Made by a program: the position numbers and the translations under genes. Shown here piece by piece: positions 1 through 10,726 of a DNA stretch of 64,000 nt. Below the pieces are notes generated by a model. It was not told the origin of the DNA and ran no database searches. It worked only from the letters and a program-made list of their open reading frames with translations. Source of the DNA: Liopterus haemorrhoidalis (Eukaryota > Arthropoda > Insecta > Coleoptera > Dytiscidae); the NCBI GenBank assembly GCA_963971575.1, contig OZ020611.1, positions 63,893,381 through 63,957,380 on the forward strand, in the 5' to 3' direction. Positions within the stretch are counted from its first letter, which is position 1. Each line of letters begins with the position of its first letter.

Positions 1-3000
1 GCTGTATTTAGGATTTCGCATTATGTGGCAGTAGGTACTCAACCTTCCTTTTTTGGACAGGAAACATAATTTCTGAACTTTTTCCGATTTTCCGTAATAT
101 GTTGGTGTTCCGTATTTATTCATCCACGAGATTCAAAGCACCCGCCTTTATGTCAGCATTTTGATTCGATTCGATTCTACGCAATATACAACAAAATAGA
201 GAATAAAACATAGGCGAAGAATTCTAATTCGTACGCTCGGAAGTATGCTACGGTTGCTTAATACCTTCCGCATCATAAAAGTGCAGTTCTAAGAAAAATA
301 TTTTTAAAAGAGAACTTCTGGTTACCCTAGATTTGACGAATCCCTCACTTTATTCTAACTTCTTCAGATATGTTTTGCTACATTTTCACAAGTATTATTT
401 CTTCAGGCACTGTCAATTTGGCCGACTACTGGACACACTCACTCTTTTATCCACTTTGCTATGTTCGCAGGTCATTCCAAGTATCTTGTACAAAACAAGT
501 TGAGGTTGTGTGTTTATTTGATCGGATTTTTTCTTTGACGGGGACAAAATTCCTAGTTTATAGCTTTTCTTAGTAATAATCTTAGGAAATTATCACATAA
601 TTATAAATTTTATTTCCATAATAAAGCTATAAAAATAACGTTATTACATATTCTGAACTCAATTTTGTAATATCAGTTAATTAAAATTTTTATTGTTGTA
701 TAAGTCATGTGGAATTAACCCTTTCTTCATTAAAGTTAGGTATCTATGCAATTATCAGTTATTTTTTCTTGATAATGTTTACACATAATTCTATTATTTA
801 TTACTAAATCATGCGATCATGTATTCGTTCAGAAAGAACCCTGTTCACATTATTCCATGCTAGGAACAAAAAATAATTAGTTCCATTCGTAGTTCACAGA
901 TGGCACACGTAAAGAAAAAAAGTGACATTTTTATGTGGTGCTAATTAATGTGACCAATTACTACAAGTGTGTTGTAACGTATTGAAGAGCATTTGGTGGT
1001 GAGCTCGTTGTCCGCCCTCAGACCGAGACAAATACTGTAAATAGCTGTCTTTAATTGGTGTGAATATATTATGGTCCGAGGTTTTTGTACGGCTATAGTG
1101 TAGACATGCGATGTTGATATATCTCTTTTTTACTCGTTGACCCTCAGGTTATCAGTTTATATTTCGGCGAAATTCAAACATTTTGTTGCTTTTTCTACAC
1201 TTATACAAAATATAAATGTGTAATCTGTCTGCTTATTATCTTGATACAGAGTATGTTTTGATAAATTTACACGCTAGGGAATTCTGAACGAACCCTTTCA
1301 TATAATTCATGCTGTATAGGTAAATATTTTTCGTCTGGTTTTTAAAATCTTAAAAAAATAACGGCTTTCTCTACTTAAATCTAATTTTAGAAGATTTGTT
1401 TTTCACATATTTTCACGTTTAGGCATTAAGTGAAATATGTTAATGGGAAATTTTAAGATGTTAAGTACTGTATTATATTTAGTTGCAGTAAAGTTGGGTT
1501 TTAGAATCACCATCATAATAGGCTCTTCTTTGCTTGTTGGATAACCAGCTCTTTAATCACATGCCTCCAATATCTGATGCCTTTGTTCATTCTCGCCAGT
1601 TATTATATCTGTCTCAATACTATTATGCCAGCTGTGTTTTGGTCTCACTTTGAGTAGTACAAATGTTGGCGAGTGTTTTTTTAATTACGTTTTTAACATC
1701 TAACTTTCATAAATGGCCCAGCCACCAAACCTATATAATCTTACAGTGTTAACGATATTAATATCAATCGATCACGACAAAAATGATGAGTACTTTAAAT
1801 ATTTCATATCTGAGCATTGCAATTTCAATTTAAAAGTTATATTTCAAAGCAAAAATTTGTGTTCATACCTACAACAAACGAACTAAAACTACGAATTTCT
1901 ATGAACCTAAACAAAAATAATGAATTTAATAATCTGAAACGAATAGGCGCTAGTAAGATTGAATAAACGAACAAAAATGGAGTATTTGTTGGTGTTCCAC
2001 CAGTCAATCCTGACACAGACGAAAAATTACAAAACAAAAATTATGTAAATCAGTGGACCTGAACCGAAATAATTAAATCAAAATAATTATAAAATATATT
2101 TAAAAAAATAAAATAAAAACAACAATAGTAATAAATGAATAAATATATAATTATTAAATATATGCTAGTCTTTGTTATCATGTAGCATAAACTCAAACAT
2201 TTATATAAGAAGCCACACACTAGTTTGTTTTACAAACTAAGTGGTTAATTACTTATTGTAGATCTTTATGATAACCTTTTGTTTTGAACTGCACAAATAT
2301 ATGTATTATTGTATATTGTATATCATTGTATATATTATTGTATTTTTGAGCTATTAATAAATAAATAAATGGAATAAATAACGATAGTTTTAAAATATTA
2401 CAAATTGTACATTAATCTGTTAGGAAATCTTGGATTGAGAAAAATTGTTTTACAGTTTTTAAGCTCTTTCTAACTGAAATTCTTTTTCTAAACTTTTTTT
2501 TGATCCCACCCCCGCAAAAATACTGATAAAATTAAAATTTTCGAATGATTTATTTATTTATTTATTTTACATCGGCCTATATCTGCAACGAGGCTAATCG
2601 CCGATAAAATTCTCGAATGAAATATAGCCTATAATAAGACCCGAATTTACTTGTGTTGAAAATCTCGTGAAAATCGGTTTAGCAATTTTCAGCAAACAGA
2701 CTTTCACATTTATATAAATATATTTTAAATTTGCAGTATGCTCGGTTCGTTATGCCACGTTCTGCATTGTTATTTAAAATGGACTGTAGTACGCTCCCTG
2801 TCGTCGAAGAATCGTATTTAATCGGTGTCAGACCAAGTTAACTTTTAACATATTTTACCCGGCATGCCTAACTTTCATTACTTCCCAACACCTCATTCTC
2901 ACCGGAAATGTGACTGGTGCCACCTCTAAACTTGACAAACGGTATATTTTGCATGTGCTTTAATATATTTACACCAGGATTCTTAGCAAATTAGCAGTTC

Positions 3001-3078
3001 TGGATACTTAGTGTAGACCAATTTTATGTTTAACACGAAATGTTCTAGGCGACTATTCTCAAATATTTAATACAAGTC
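1..3078. other. AT-rich stretch without recognisable gene
   Basis: About 3 kb of AT-rich DNA. Short open frames occur on both strands but none resembles a known protein or is longer than about 70 residues. It contains low-complexity runs (TTTA and TAAA repeats near 2350 and 2550). The only hint of coding origin is a possible LINE tail near 1500-1640, listed separately. Confidence 0.6.
1500..1645 (-). pseudogene. possible non-LTR retrotransposon tail remnant
   Basis: Read on the minus strand, one frame gives RPKHSWHNSIE and a second gives IRYWRHVIKEL, about 25 residues apart. This resembles the RPR..W...IE.D then W...V block near the C-terminus of insect LINE polyproteins. It is short and frame-broken with no catalytic motif, so it could be chance. 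Confidence 0.3.
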
Positions 3079-3086
3079 CATTAATC

Positions 3087-3297
3087 CAGCGGTTCTTAAC
3101 CTTTTTATACTCGGGACCCCCCAAATAGCCTAAAATATTTTTTAGACCCCCCAAGAAAATTTTTGAAATAATATTTTAAATGTTCTTAATAATTAAAGTT
3201 TATTGTAATTTTAAAAGCAAAACTGGTAAAAATTATTTTTTTTCTTTTAATTTCGGGACCCCTCTGGCGTTCGGGATCCCCCGGTTGAGAACCGCTG
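3087..3297. mobile_element. non-autonomous hAT MITE, 211 bp
   Basis: The ends are inverted repeats: CAGCGGTTCTTAACC on the left and GGTTGAGAACCGCTG on the right, a common hAT terminal motif (CAGNGGTTCTCAACC). They are flanked by an exact 8-bp duplication, CATTAATC, at 3079-3086 and 3298-3305, the hallmark target-site duplication of hAT elements. The interior is AT-rich and has no reading frame, so movement would depend on a transposase supplied elsewhere. The exact duplication suggests a fairly recent insertion. Confidence 0.9.
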
Positions 3298-3305
3298 CAT
3301 TAATC

Positions 3306-3765
3306 CAAATGTTATCCACCGACAAACTTTATTGTTTTTAAAGCCAAAAAATTATTAATTGGGCTTGAAACGTGCATCGCAGAAATATGGGGTCGCGGAC
3401 TTCTAGTTAAGATCTACATTTTATCTCTACATAATATCAACATATCTCTTACGATTTAGCCAGCGTTGGTACTTGAAGGTGCCAATTTTACCCCTTTTGG
3501 GGTGGCGGGAACCTTTATAACCTACTCTATACTACCCCCTATACCAAATCTAGTGCAAACCGGAACAATAGCTTTTTAGATTTACTGGGACATACAAACA
3601 AATATCACTTTTATATGTATACATGAAAATTTTAAGGTATAGTTTGTCTAAACTTCAAGAGAATTACTTAAACTGCGGGTGGGATTTAAAGAGGACTATA
3701 AGGGTAGTAAAACAGGGCAATAATTAAATTTGTTTGAAATGTTGAAAATATTTTTCCCTTTCATA
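3306..3765. other. non-coding, possible decayed repeat
   Basis: No reading frame of note. The part around 3460-3600 (GGGGTGGCGGGAACC, then TAGTGCAAACCGGAACAATA) has the look of a LINE 3-prime tail seen in many arthropods, but nothing diagnostic remains. Confidence 0.35.
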
Positions 3766-3767
3766 TA

Positions 3768-5396
3768 CACTGCCGGCCATAAGTTTAGGACCAGTTGTTT
3801 TAATATTTGATTATTTGATTTAATTCTCAACGGAGATAAAATTTGATGAGTATTTAATTTTTTCTAGTACACAGAACATAACTTAAGTCTACATAGATCA
3901 TTTTAAGATGGTTCTTATTTATTTATACAAAATTATCCGAGTTTATATTATGTTTGTTTGTTTTCGCTTACGTTAGTATATTTACATTACGATATCTTTG
4001 GATTGTTAAATTAATGCTGACTTGAAATTTCTTTTGTATTTATACTGTTAACTGTTAATATAGTCTTTATTAGTGACTTAAAGTAAGTTTGAAGCGGTAG
4101 ATATTTTTTTAAGTCAGTTTTTGTTTTGTATTTTTTCCGATACAACTTTTTTCGATTTTTACATCACTGAGACTACCAAAATGGGTAAAACTCGAGAACT
4201 TAGTCTTGAAACTCGTTCAGCCATCATAACCCTTCACAATGAAGGTAAATCTGAACGTATTATTGCTGCCCAGTTGAAAACTTCTAAGACTTCTGTGCAC
4301 AACGCTATTGCAAGATTTAAGGAAACAGGCAGCAATAAAGACCTACCACGTTCAGGACGACCCAGAATCACATCAAAAGTGCAGGATGACTTTGTTGCTA
4401 TCACAAGTAAAAGAAATAGACGTCTGACCGCCCCTGAGATTCGAGCAGAATTGAACAGAACTGGTTCGAAGGAGGTATCATTAACTACCGTGAAGCGCCG
4501 TTTACGTGAAGCTAATTTGTTCGGTCGTGTCGCTGTTCGAAAACCACTTCTTAGGCCCCAAAATAAGAAGAAACGGTTAGAGTGGGCTCTTCTTCATCGC
4601 CAGTGGACAGTGGATGATTTTAAAAAAGTACTGTGGACAGATGAATCGAAGTTTGAAATATTTGGTTCCAGGCGTAGAACATTCGTCCGTCGAAGCCAGG
4701 GAGAAAAGATGCTGCCTCAGTGTGTGGTACCCACAGTAAAGCATGGAGGTGGTTCCATTATGGTCTGGGGAGCTTTCTCGGGTCTTGGCATGGGAAATCT
4801 TGTGCGTATAGAAGGTATTCTCAACAAGGAGCGCTACAAATCAATTTTAGAAGACCATGCGGTACCGTCTGGCCTAAGAGTGATTGGACCTGGGTTCACT
4901 CTGATGCAAGACAACGACCCGAAACATTCCTCAAAATTGTGCAAGGGGTTTGTAGAAGAGAAAGAAGCTGCTGGAGTGCTCAAAAATATGATCTGGCCAC
5001 CACAGTCGCCGGACTTGAATCCCATCGAGTTGTTATGGGAGGAAATGGATCGTAAAGTCCGGGAAACCTGTCCAACGTCCAAAGAACAATTTTGGACAGT
5101 TTTAGAAGACACGTGGAATAGCATGCAACATGAAAAAATACAAAAATTAATCGCCCGTATGCCAAGACTAGTTCAAAAAGTTTTAAAATGTAAAGGAGGT
5201 TTTTTTGACGAAAAGACTGTTTAACGTTTTTATGTATATTTGAAGGTTATTTTATACAAATTTATGACTGTTTCTAAGTAAAACACATTTATATATGTAA
5301 AAATTGATATCATCAATAGAAAATATTTTGTACAGTGACGTTTTGTACAAGTTTTGATTAAATACCGTACTGGTCCTAAACTTTTGGCCTGCAGTG
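3768..5396 (+). mobile_element. Tc1/mariner-superfamily transposon, DD38E type, complete
   Basis: A 1,629-bp element flanked by TA dinucleotides (3766-3767 and 5397-5398). The terminal inverted repeats are about 28 bp with two mismatches: left begins CACTGCCGGCCATAAGTTTA, right ends GGCCTGCAGTG. It carries one uninterrupted transposase gene (4181-5224) with about 400 bp of upstream and 170 bp of downstream non-coding DNA. Every other DNA transposon here is truncated or riddled with stops, so this copy is exceptionally well kept and may be recent. The catalytic spacing DD38E matches the group named Intruder, a sister of Tc1; that assignment rests on spacing, not on a tree. Confidence 0.93.
4181..5224 (+). 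CDS. Tc1-like DD38E transposase, intact, 347 aa
   Basis: Encodes the cut-and-paste transposase of the surrounding element, expected to bind the terminal repeats and insert at TA. The start chosen is the ATG at 4181 (MGKTREL), because the preceding 20 codons from 4121 look unlike the family N-terminus. Residues 1-115 form the paired-type helix-turn-helix region, with the GRPR hook at 59-62. The DDE catalytic triad is D154 (in WTDESKFE), D244 (in QDNDPKH) and E283 (in SPDLNPIE). The gap between D244 and E283 is 38 residues; Tc1 and Sleeping Beauty have 34, and the extra four lie between KLCKGF and IWPPQSP. HGGGSIMVWG is present at 188-197. Length is normal for Tc1-like enzymes (about 340) and there is no stop or frameshift. 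Activity is inferred, not shown. Confidence 0.95.
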   Translation: MGKTRELSLETRSAIITLHNEGKSERIIAAQLKTSKTSVHNAIARFKETGSNKDLPRSGRPRITSKVQDDFVAITSKRNRRLTAPEIRAELNRTGSKEVSLTTVKRRLREANLFGRVAVRKPLLRPQNKKKRLEWALLHRQWTVDDFKKVLWTDESKFEIFGSRRRTFVRRSQGEKMLPQCVVPTVKHGGGSIMVWGAFSGLGMGNLVRIEGILNKERYKSILEDHAVPSGLRVIGPGFTLMQDNDPKHSSKLCKGFVEEKEAAGVLKNMIWPPQSPDLNPIELLWEEMDRKVRETCPTSKEQFWTVLEDTWNSMQHEKIQKLIARMPRLVQKVLKCKGGFFDEKTV

Positions 5397-5398
5397 TA

Positions 5399-5906
5399 CA
5401 TACGTCACCCTATTTGAGAACCACATACATAACGTGTTCATAAAACGATAATAAATATTTTCCAGTACTCAAAAAATACCAAAAATTTCATCTGGTAATT
5501 ACCGGTCTTCGAAACGAAAGGATTATGGAAGTAAATACTACTATCCATCCTTAAATAATTATGCCAATATTTAAATGCAAATTTCAATCTCTTTAATAAG
5601 TTGACATGTGTATAACGTTCTCTTGTTTCCAACCAATCTTTACATCACGTTTTATTGGACGTTTATAACACTTGTTTGTAACTATTAACAAGCCAATTAT
5701 TGCCACAGTATCCTGTTGACACCATAGCAAGCACAGAAAACTGTAAAGGAAAACTTTACCGTATGGTAGAAATAACACGTCCAGTACCAGATAAATTCAC
5801 GTGGGTGGTGGCCTAAAGAAAATAAACTTTTTGTTAAAACGTGAACTAAACATTAAAATTAATAAAAGAAAGAATTATAGCCATCATTCGGTATTTGGGA
5901 CAAGAC
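5399..5906. other. non-coding stretch
   Basis: AT-rich DNA between the DD38E transposon and the next hAT element. No reading frame here resembles a known protein. Confidence 0.5.
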
Positions 5907-5914
5907 GACAGAAT

Positions 5915-6204
5915 CAGGGATGGGAAGTCGGCAGAAAAATAAATGACTCCCGACTCGGTTCTTTTTGAAAATCGACTCCGACTCCCAACTCGGACTTATG
6001 GCTCCTTTCACTCGTAAATCGTACTTACATTCAATATTAAACATTCATGTTAAAAATTCAGGTAATATCCTTATTTTAATCTCGTTTTAGGTTTGTTTTC
6101 AACCTTGATTGATATCAAAAATCGGGAGTCGAAAGATTTTCCGATTCGCGACTCCTCCAAAAAGCTTCGACACCTCGACTCCCGATTCCAACTCTCCATC
6201 CTTG
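5915..6204. mobile_element. non-autonomous hAT element, 290 bp
   Basis: Inverted ends CAGGGATGGGAAGTCGG (left) and CCAACTCTCCATCCTTG (right), with extended palindromic subterminal blocks built from GACTCCCGACTC-type words. The flanks GACAGAAT (5907-5914) and GAGAGAAC (6205-6212) match at 6 of 8 positions, read as a decayed 8-bp hAT duplication. No coding capacity. A second, larger relative lies at about 7147-7697 in the opposite orientation. Confidence 0.7.
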
Positions 6205-6212
6205 GAGAGAAC

Positions 6213-7146
6213 TGTGAAGAAAAACTGTAAGGTGTAGGTGCACTAGCCAATCCGAATTACCTGTACGTTTTTACTCGCTTTTAGGTGTATAATAGACTTT
6301 CGGGAACCGTGGGAATCCCATCGTCCACATTAATTTCTTCAATTGAATGTCTACTGTATCTTCAAATCAATTAAAAAAATTAGAAATACCGGATTGTTTT
6401 TCTTTAATTTGACGTATCATTAGTTGCTGAGCAATTAATAACCATTAAACATCAATAAAGGGCGATTAAAATTAAATATGAAAATAAAACAATAGATGAA
6501 TAAATGGACGATGATTTGTATTAATGTACTTTTAAAATAAATGTATCTTTTTGTTGGAGTTTTTATTGCAATATCCGGTACAGACAGAACAGAGAACTGA
6601 TTGACACGTGCGTTTCCCCGAGATCCTTTTTTCATTTCCGCTCTATTTATACATTTGGCAAGGTCAGTTATCTGTTATGATTGTTTTTCCATTCCTCGGA
6701 TATATAAATATCTGCATAATGTTATAAATAAACTATTTATTTCTGTCTTTCATTTTAATCCTCATTACATACGTGTATTTATAATAATTCAAGTGATTAA
6801 ATATGGGAAATAATAATATTAAAATAGAAATATTTATTGTCTGTTTTATAAATATATTCGTGTATTCATGCACGTGAATATGCATTTCCTGTTTTTGGTG
6901 GAGTTAAGTATTAAACTAGTCGCAGGTTTCTTGGCTATGGAACACCTCCCATAAAAATTATAAAACACTATAGAATGAAAAGGTTCCTTCACACCTGGCT
7001 TGATTTATTCCTATATACCAGACGCGATTGCATCCTTCACATAAATCTAGGTTGGAAGAAGACACTAATGAAGTGATCTTTAACCTGTCTCGTCAAAGAC
7101 CCGCTCGTGTGTCGTCAAAGAACAGCTTGTGTGCCATCAAAAAACC
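6213..7146. other. non-coding stretch
   Basis: AT-rich, no recognisable gene or repeat boundary. Several short open frames on both strands lack similarity to anything I know. Confidence 0.45.
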
Positions 7147-7697
7147 TGAGATAGGGACCCGGAGTCGTGAGGCAAGAGTCAAGGAGTCGAAGCTTTTTGG
7201 AAGAGTCGGGAGTCGGATTCGAGAGTTGAAAAACTATCGGCTCCCAACTCTTCGATTCAATTTTCATCAAGGACGAAAACAAACCGAAAATGAAAACAAG
7301 ATAACAATATTAACAGAACTTTTTAAAGAACAGGAACCAGAACCACATATAGTTTTCTTTTTCGTTCAAGAACGAAAACAAATAGAAAATATTCAATACC
7401 GGTCTTAACCGATTTTCCTTAATGTTCTCCAGTTTATAATTTGATGAATACTATAGTATTAACAGAGTAATACCCATTTTATCATTTTCTGTAAACTCTT
7501 ATAATTTATGTTTCATACTGGCAGCCTAAATCTAAATGTGAAAAGGAAAAGTATTAAAAAATTTGTATTTAGAATTGCCTATTTCTGTTCAATTAAGCAA
7601 GCTACTTAGTAATTTGTAGTGCATTAGTGAAAAGAAGCGGTTTTCAAAAATACCGACTCGTTGAGTCGTTTATTTTTCTGCCAACTTCCCATTCCTG
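7147..7697. mobile_element. second copy of the 5915-6204 hAT family, longer
   Basis: Shares with the first copy (inverted) the block GGAGTCGAAGCTTTTTGG near 7180 and the right end CCAACTTCCCATTCCTG. The middle is about 260 bp longer than in the first copy. The left end is eroded (boundary uncertain by about 20 bp) and no clear target duplication remains. An open frame crossing 7028-7408 runs through the repeated palindromic words and is not considered a gene. Confidence 0.55.
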
Positions 7698-7737
7698 CAA
7701 AGGGCAGCTCACATGCCGCCAGTCTTCTGTCAGCAGT

Positions 7738-8185
7738 CAGGCGCGGCTCAAGACGGTATGCAGGCGATGCGCCGCATCGGGGCGCCACGATCAGGGGGCC
7801 TATTACTATATCACATTAGCTTTAATTAAAATAATATTCATTTTTGTAATAAGTATTGTGACCTTTAATTAAATCTAGCAAAAACTACTTTTATTTACTG
7901 GGCGGCACCTCAGGCTTTTAGTAAAATGGGGCGCCATGCAAGGAAATTTAGAAAAAACAACCTTTTTTTACTGGGTGGCCACTTCAGGCTTCTAGTAAGA
8001 GGGGGGGGGGGGGATTTACAAAAATTATATTTTAAAAAAATCTTTTTTTAACTAGGTGGCACTTCAGGCTTGTAGTAAAAAAGGGTCGCCAAAAAGGAAA
8101 TTTAGAAAAAAATTATTTAAAAAAATATATGTGGCGTCTAACCTAATTTTGCATCGGGGCGCCAGGTACCCTTGAGTCGACCCTG
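7738..8185. mobile_element. non-autonomous hAT element with internal tandem triplication
   Basis: The ends CAGGCGCGGCTCAAG and CTTGAGTCGACCCTG are inverted repeats. The flanks TCAGCAGT (7730-7737) and TCAGCAAC (8186-8193) agree at 6 of 8 positions, fitting an old hAT duplication. Subterminal GCATCGGGGCGCCA occurs on both sides. Between about 7888 and 8120 a unit of roughly 75-85 bp, recognisable by ACTGGGTGGC then CTTCAGGCTT then TAGTAAAA, is repeated three times with about 20-25% divergence. No coding capacity. Confidence 0.75.
7888..8120. repeat. three tandem units inside the hAT element
   Basis: Three diverged copies of a 75-85-bp unit, starting near 7888, 7965 and 8040. The middle copy carries an expanded G run (about 7999-8012). 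Confidence 0.7.
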
Positions 8186-8519
8186 TCAGCAACAGATCAT
8201 AAATGATCAGATTTCCCTCAGATTTCCGGCAATAAACCCTTTCAATTTCAAAATCAACATTGATATTGAAAATAACAATGATTAGAAAGTTATTGAACTT
8301 TCAAGTAATTATAACCTTAAAATACATTTTACAGTTATAAAATTTCTCATTACAAATACTGATACTGTGCATGCCTCGATAATTTTATGGTTTTGTTCGC
8401 TGTTCTGTGCTCCGTCAATTCTATTCGAAGCGGCTAAACACAACAACAGTGAATAAAAACCGCTCGTACACACCAGTTCTAGGTCGCGTTGATATGACGG
8501 TTATTATGAGGCATACACT

Positions 8520-8780
8520 CATTGGCGGACTAAGCCTTCGCCGGGCCCAAGACATTTTTGATTTACGGGCCCACGGGTCAACCTATGTTTTTTTAAAAAA
8601 GGTCCTTACCTTCCAAAACCAAGTGAAGAGAAAAAAAAAAAAAAAAAAGGACTTCAACTCCCAAATCCAAGTGAAGAGCAAAAAAAAAAAAAAAAGGACT
8701 TCAACTCCCAAATCCGGGCCCTTGAAAATTACGGGCCCTAGACAAATGTCTTTTTTGTTTAAGGGGATAATCTGGCCCTG
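8520..8780. mobile_element. non-autonomous hAT element with A-tract triplication
   Basis: Flanked by a perfect 8-bp duplication CATACACT at 8512-8519 and 8781-8788. The terminal repeats are weak (CATTGGCGGACTAAGCC against CAGGGCCAGATTATCCC after inversion), but GGGCCC-containing blocks are symmetric inside both ends. The core holds three copies of a unit of about 45 bp (CTTCAACTCCCAAATCC, AAGTGAAGAG, then an A run), so long A tracts sit in the middle. An open frame through 8407-8889 is produced by these A tracts and is not a gene. Confidence 0.8.
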
Positions 8781-8848
8781 CATACACTGTTGGAAAAAAA
8801 ACGGACACTTACATACGAAGTTCTTGGTGATATTACAAAGTGGTTATA

Positions 8849-10420
8849 TAGCTTTGGGCAAAAGTGTGGAGTACCCTACGTTTTATTGAATTTTAGGACT
8901 ATTACAGGAAAAATGATAAATAAAATAATACATACAGCTTTTCAAGACAACTTTAATCAAAATTATTAATATTTTGTGGTACTTCCTCGTGTTTTAATTA
9001 CCACACGTACCCCTTTTAGGCATACTGTCCACAAGTTTTTTACGCACATCGGATTGTACATTGAACCATTCGTCCACAATATTTTTCTTCAATTCTTCTT
9101 TTGCTTTGCATTTGTAAAGAGACACCTTGTTTATCAGAATCGATCATAAATTTTCAATTTCCGATAAATCTGGTGACTGGGGAGCCATGAAAAAGTGGCA
9201 CATTGTTTTTGGAAAACCATTAATTTGTTGCTTTGGCTTTGTGACAGGGGGCATTATTTTGTTGAATAACATATTCTGGATTGTCTTCATCAAATAATTT
9301 TAATATTGATGGCTCCAAATCTTCTTTAAGCATGGTAATATAACGAGCAGAATAATGCGTCCCTCGCACAAAAATATTTCGCCTAAGCCACTGGATGACA
9401 TGCACCCCAGATCATGATGCTACCACCACCAAATTTGACCGTAGGGATGATGCAGTCAGGATGAAAAGCTTCACCCGGCCTACGTCTTACAAAGATGGCT
9501 CCAGGTTGTCCAAAAAGCTGATAAATTTATAGTAAATTAAATTTTATATTTTTAGTGCAATAATTGCTTAGAAATTTATTTTTCTGTTAAATTCGTAAGT
9601 ACATTAAACCATTACAATGCTTACTTCTATATTGGATTCATCAGATCAAATGATTTTCGCTCATTTATCAGATGTTCAATTTAAATGTCTTTCGGCCCAC
9701 ATAAGGCGAAGTTTCTTGTGTCGCTCGGTCAACAGTTGTTTTCGGCGAGCTCTTCTTCCATGCAAATTAGATTCCACTAGACGTGTTCTGATTGTTCTAG
9801 AAGAAACTTTAACTTCTCTATGCTCCCACAGATCACTAGGCAGCTCTTTTAACGGTATTGAGCGTTTACGAAAAGCACTTCTCTTTATAAAACACGGAAG
9901 TGGTTGCTCTGGAAATAATTATCTCTGGAAGTGGTTGCACGTTTTCTTCCGGTTTTTTGGTCTGTTTTCATAATTATCAGTCTTTTGGAACCATTTGATG
10001 GTAATTTGCACGCCTTTTCTTGAACACTCCATTTTTTGTGAAATTTTCACCTGCAGCTGTCCTTGTGAATGGAGCAATATAATTTTATTCCTTTCTGCCA
10101 CAGTGAGTTCACGTTTTTTAGCCATAATACGATTAAAAATATTCAATTGAACTCAATGAAACAGTGTTCACTTCAAACGCATGTGTATTAATGATCCAAG
10201 CTCTAGTTGTTTATTTATATGTAAACAAAACAGATCTGAGTCTACATTTATTTGTATTTCAAGAGTTTACATTTACGGTTATCTGATTAGACGTACGTCT
10301 TTTAGAACGTGTCAATGTTATTTTAAAAACATTTTGTGAAATATATACAAGTTACAATGTACATAAATTTAAATGTTATATTATAATTGCATGGGTGCTC
10401 CATACATTTGTCCAAGGCTG
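8849..10420 (-). mobile_element. degenerate Tc1-like transposon, 1,572 bp
   Basis: Bounded by TA (8847-8848 and 10421-10422). Inverted ends of about 30 bp: left TAGCTTTGGGCAAAAGTGTG, right (inverted) CAGCCTTGGACAAATGTATG, continuing GGAG-ACCC in both. Contains a Tc1-like transposase on the minus strand broken by stops and frameshifts. It lies beside another Tc1 remnant (10423-10630). Confidence 0.85.
8966..10125 (-). pseudogene. Tc1-like transposase pseudogene
   Basis: The minus-strand start at 10125 gives MAKKRELTVAERNKIILLHS, the classic N-terminal helix-turn-helix of Tc1-type enzymes. Downstream, across several frame changes, come KFGGGSIMIWGA (about 9430-9460), QQNNAPCHKAKA (about 9230), APQSPDLSEIEN (about 9170) and a terminal block ending KTRGSTTKY at 8966. 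The second catalytic aspartate, normally in QQDNAPCH, is an asparagine here. Multiple frameshifts and stops make it non-functional. Confidence 0.85.
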
Positions 10421-10422
10421 TA

Positions 10423-10630
10423 TTGTTTTTTAGTCCTCGCTAAACACGTTGAGGGTCATCTGGTGACCGTAAGCTATACCGGAATTCATCTGTAAATAAA
10501 ATAGACCGCCAGTCACAGTCAGAGTGACAGTCCAGTTGGTGTGATTTTGAGCAAACTAAGGCGTACTACTCGATGAGCTGGGAGCAGTTCTGGCTATGTA
10601 GCCTCCTGGATCACAATTCGGTTTCCTTTA
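10423..10630 (-). pseudogene. second Tc1-like transposase fragment
   Basis: Minus strand reads DWRSILFTDEFRYSLRSPDD followed by PQRV: the first-aspartate region of a different Tc1 lineage. Upstream, in shifted frames, are QNHTNWTV and HRVVRLSLL, matching the usual W..HQNWT stretch. The C-terminal half is absent; the fragment abuts the right boundary of the 8849-10420 element, so that element may have inserted into it. Confidence 0.65.
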
Positions 10631-10726
10631 ACGGTACGCATAAACCACGCAGAGTATAAGTTTCAAAATAAGTTGATAAGGAATAAAATTTAGAAAATAT
10701 TCAAATAGTGTATGAAAACAAAATTA

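Noticed and set aside
7028..7408. 126-codon open frame on the plus strand
   Set aside because: It runs through the repeated palindromic words of a non-autonomous hAT element and shows no protein-family motif.
8407..8889. 160-codon open frame on the plus strand
   Set aside because: Its length comes from A tracts (polylysine) inside a triplicated hAT core; it crosses both element boundaries.
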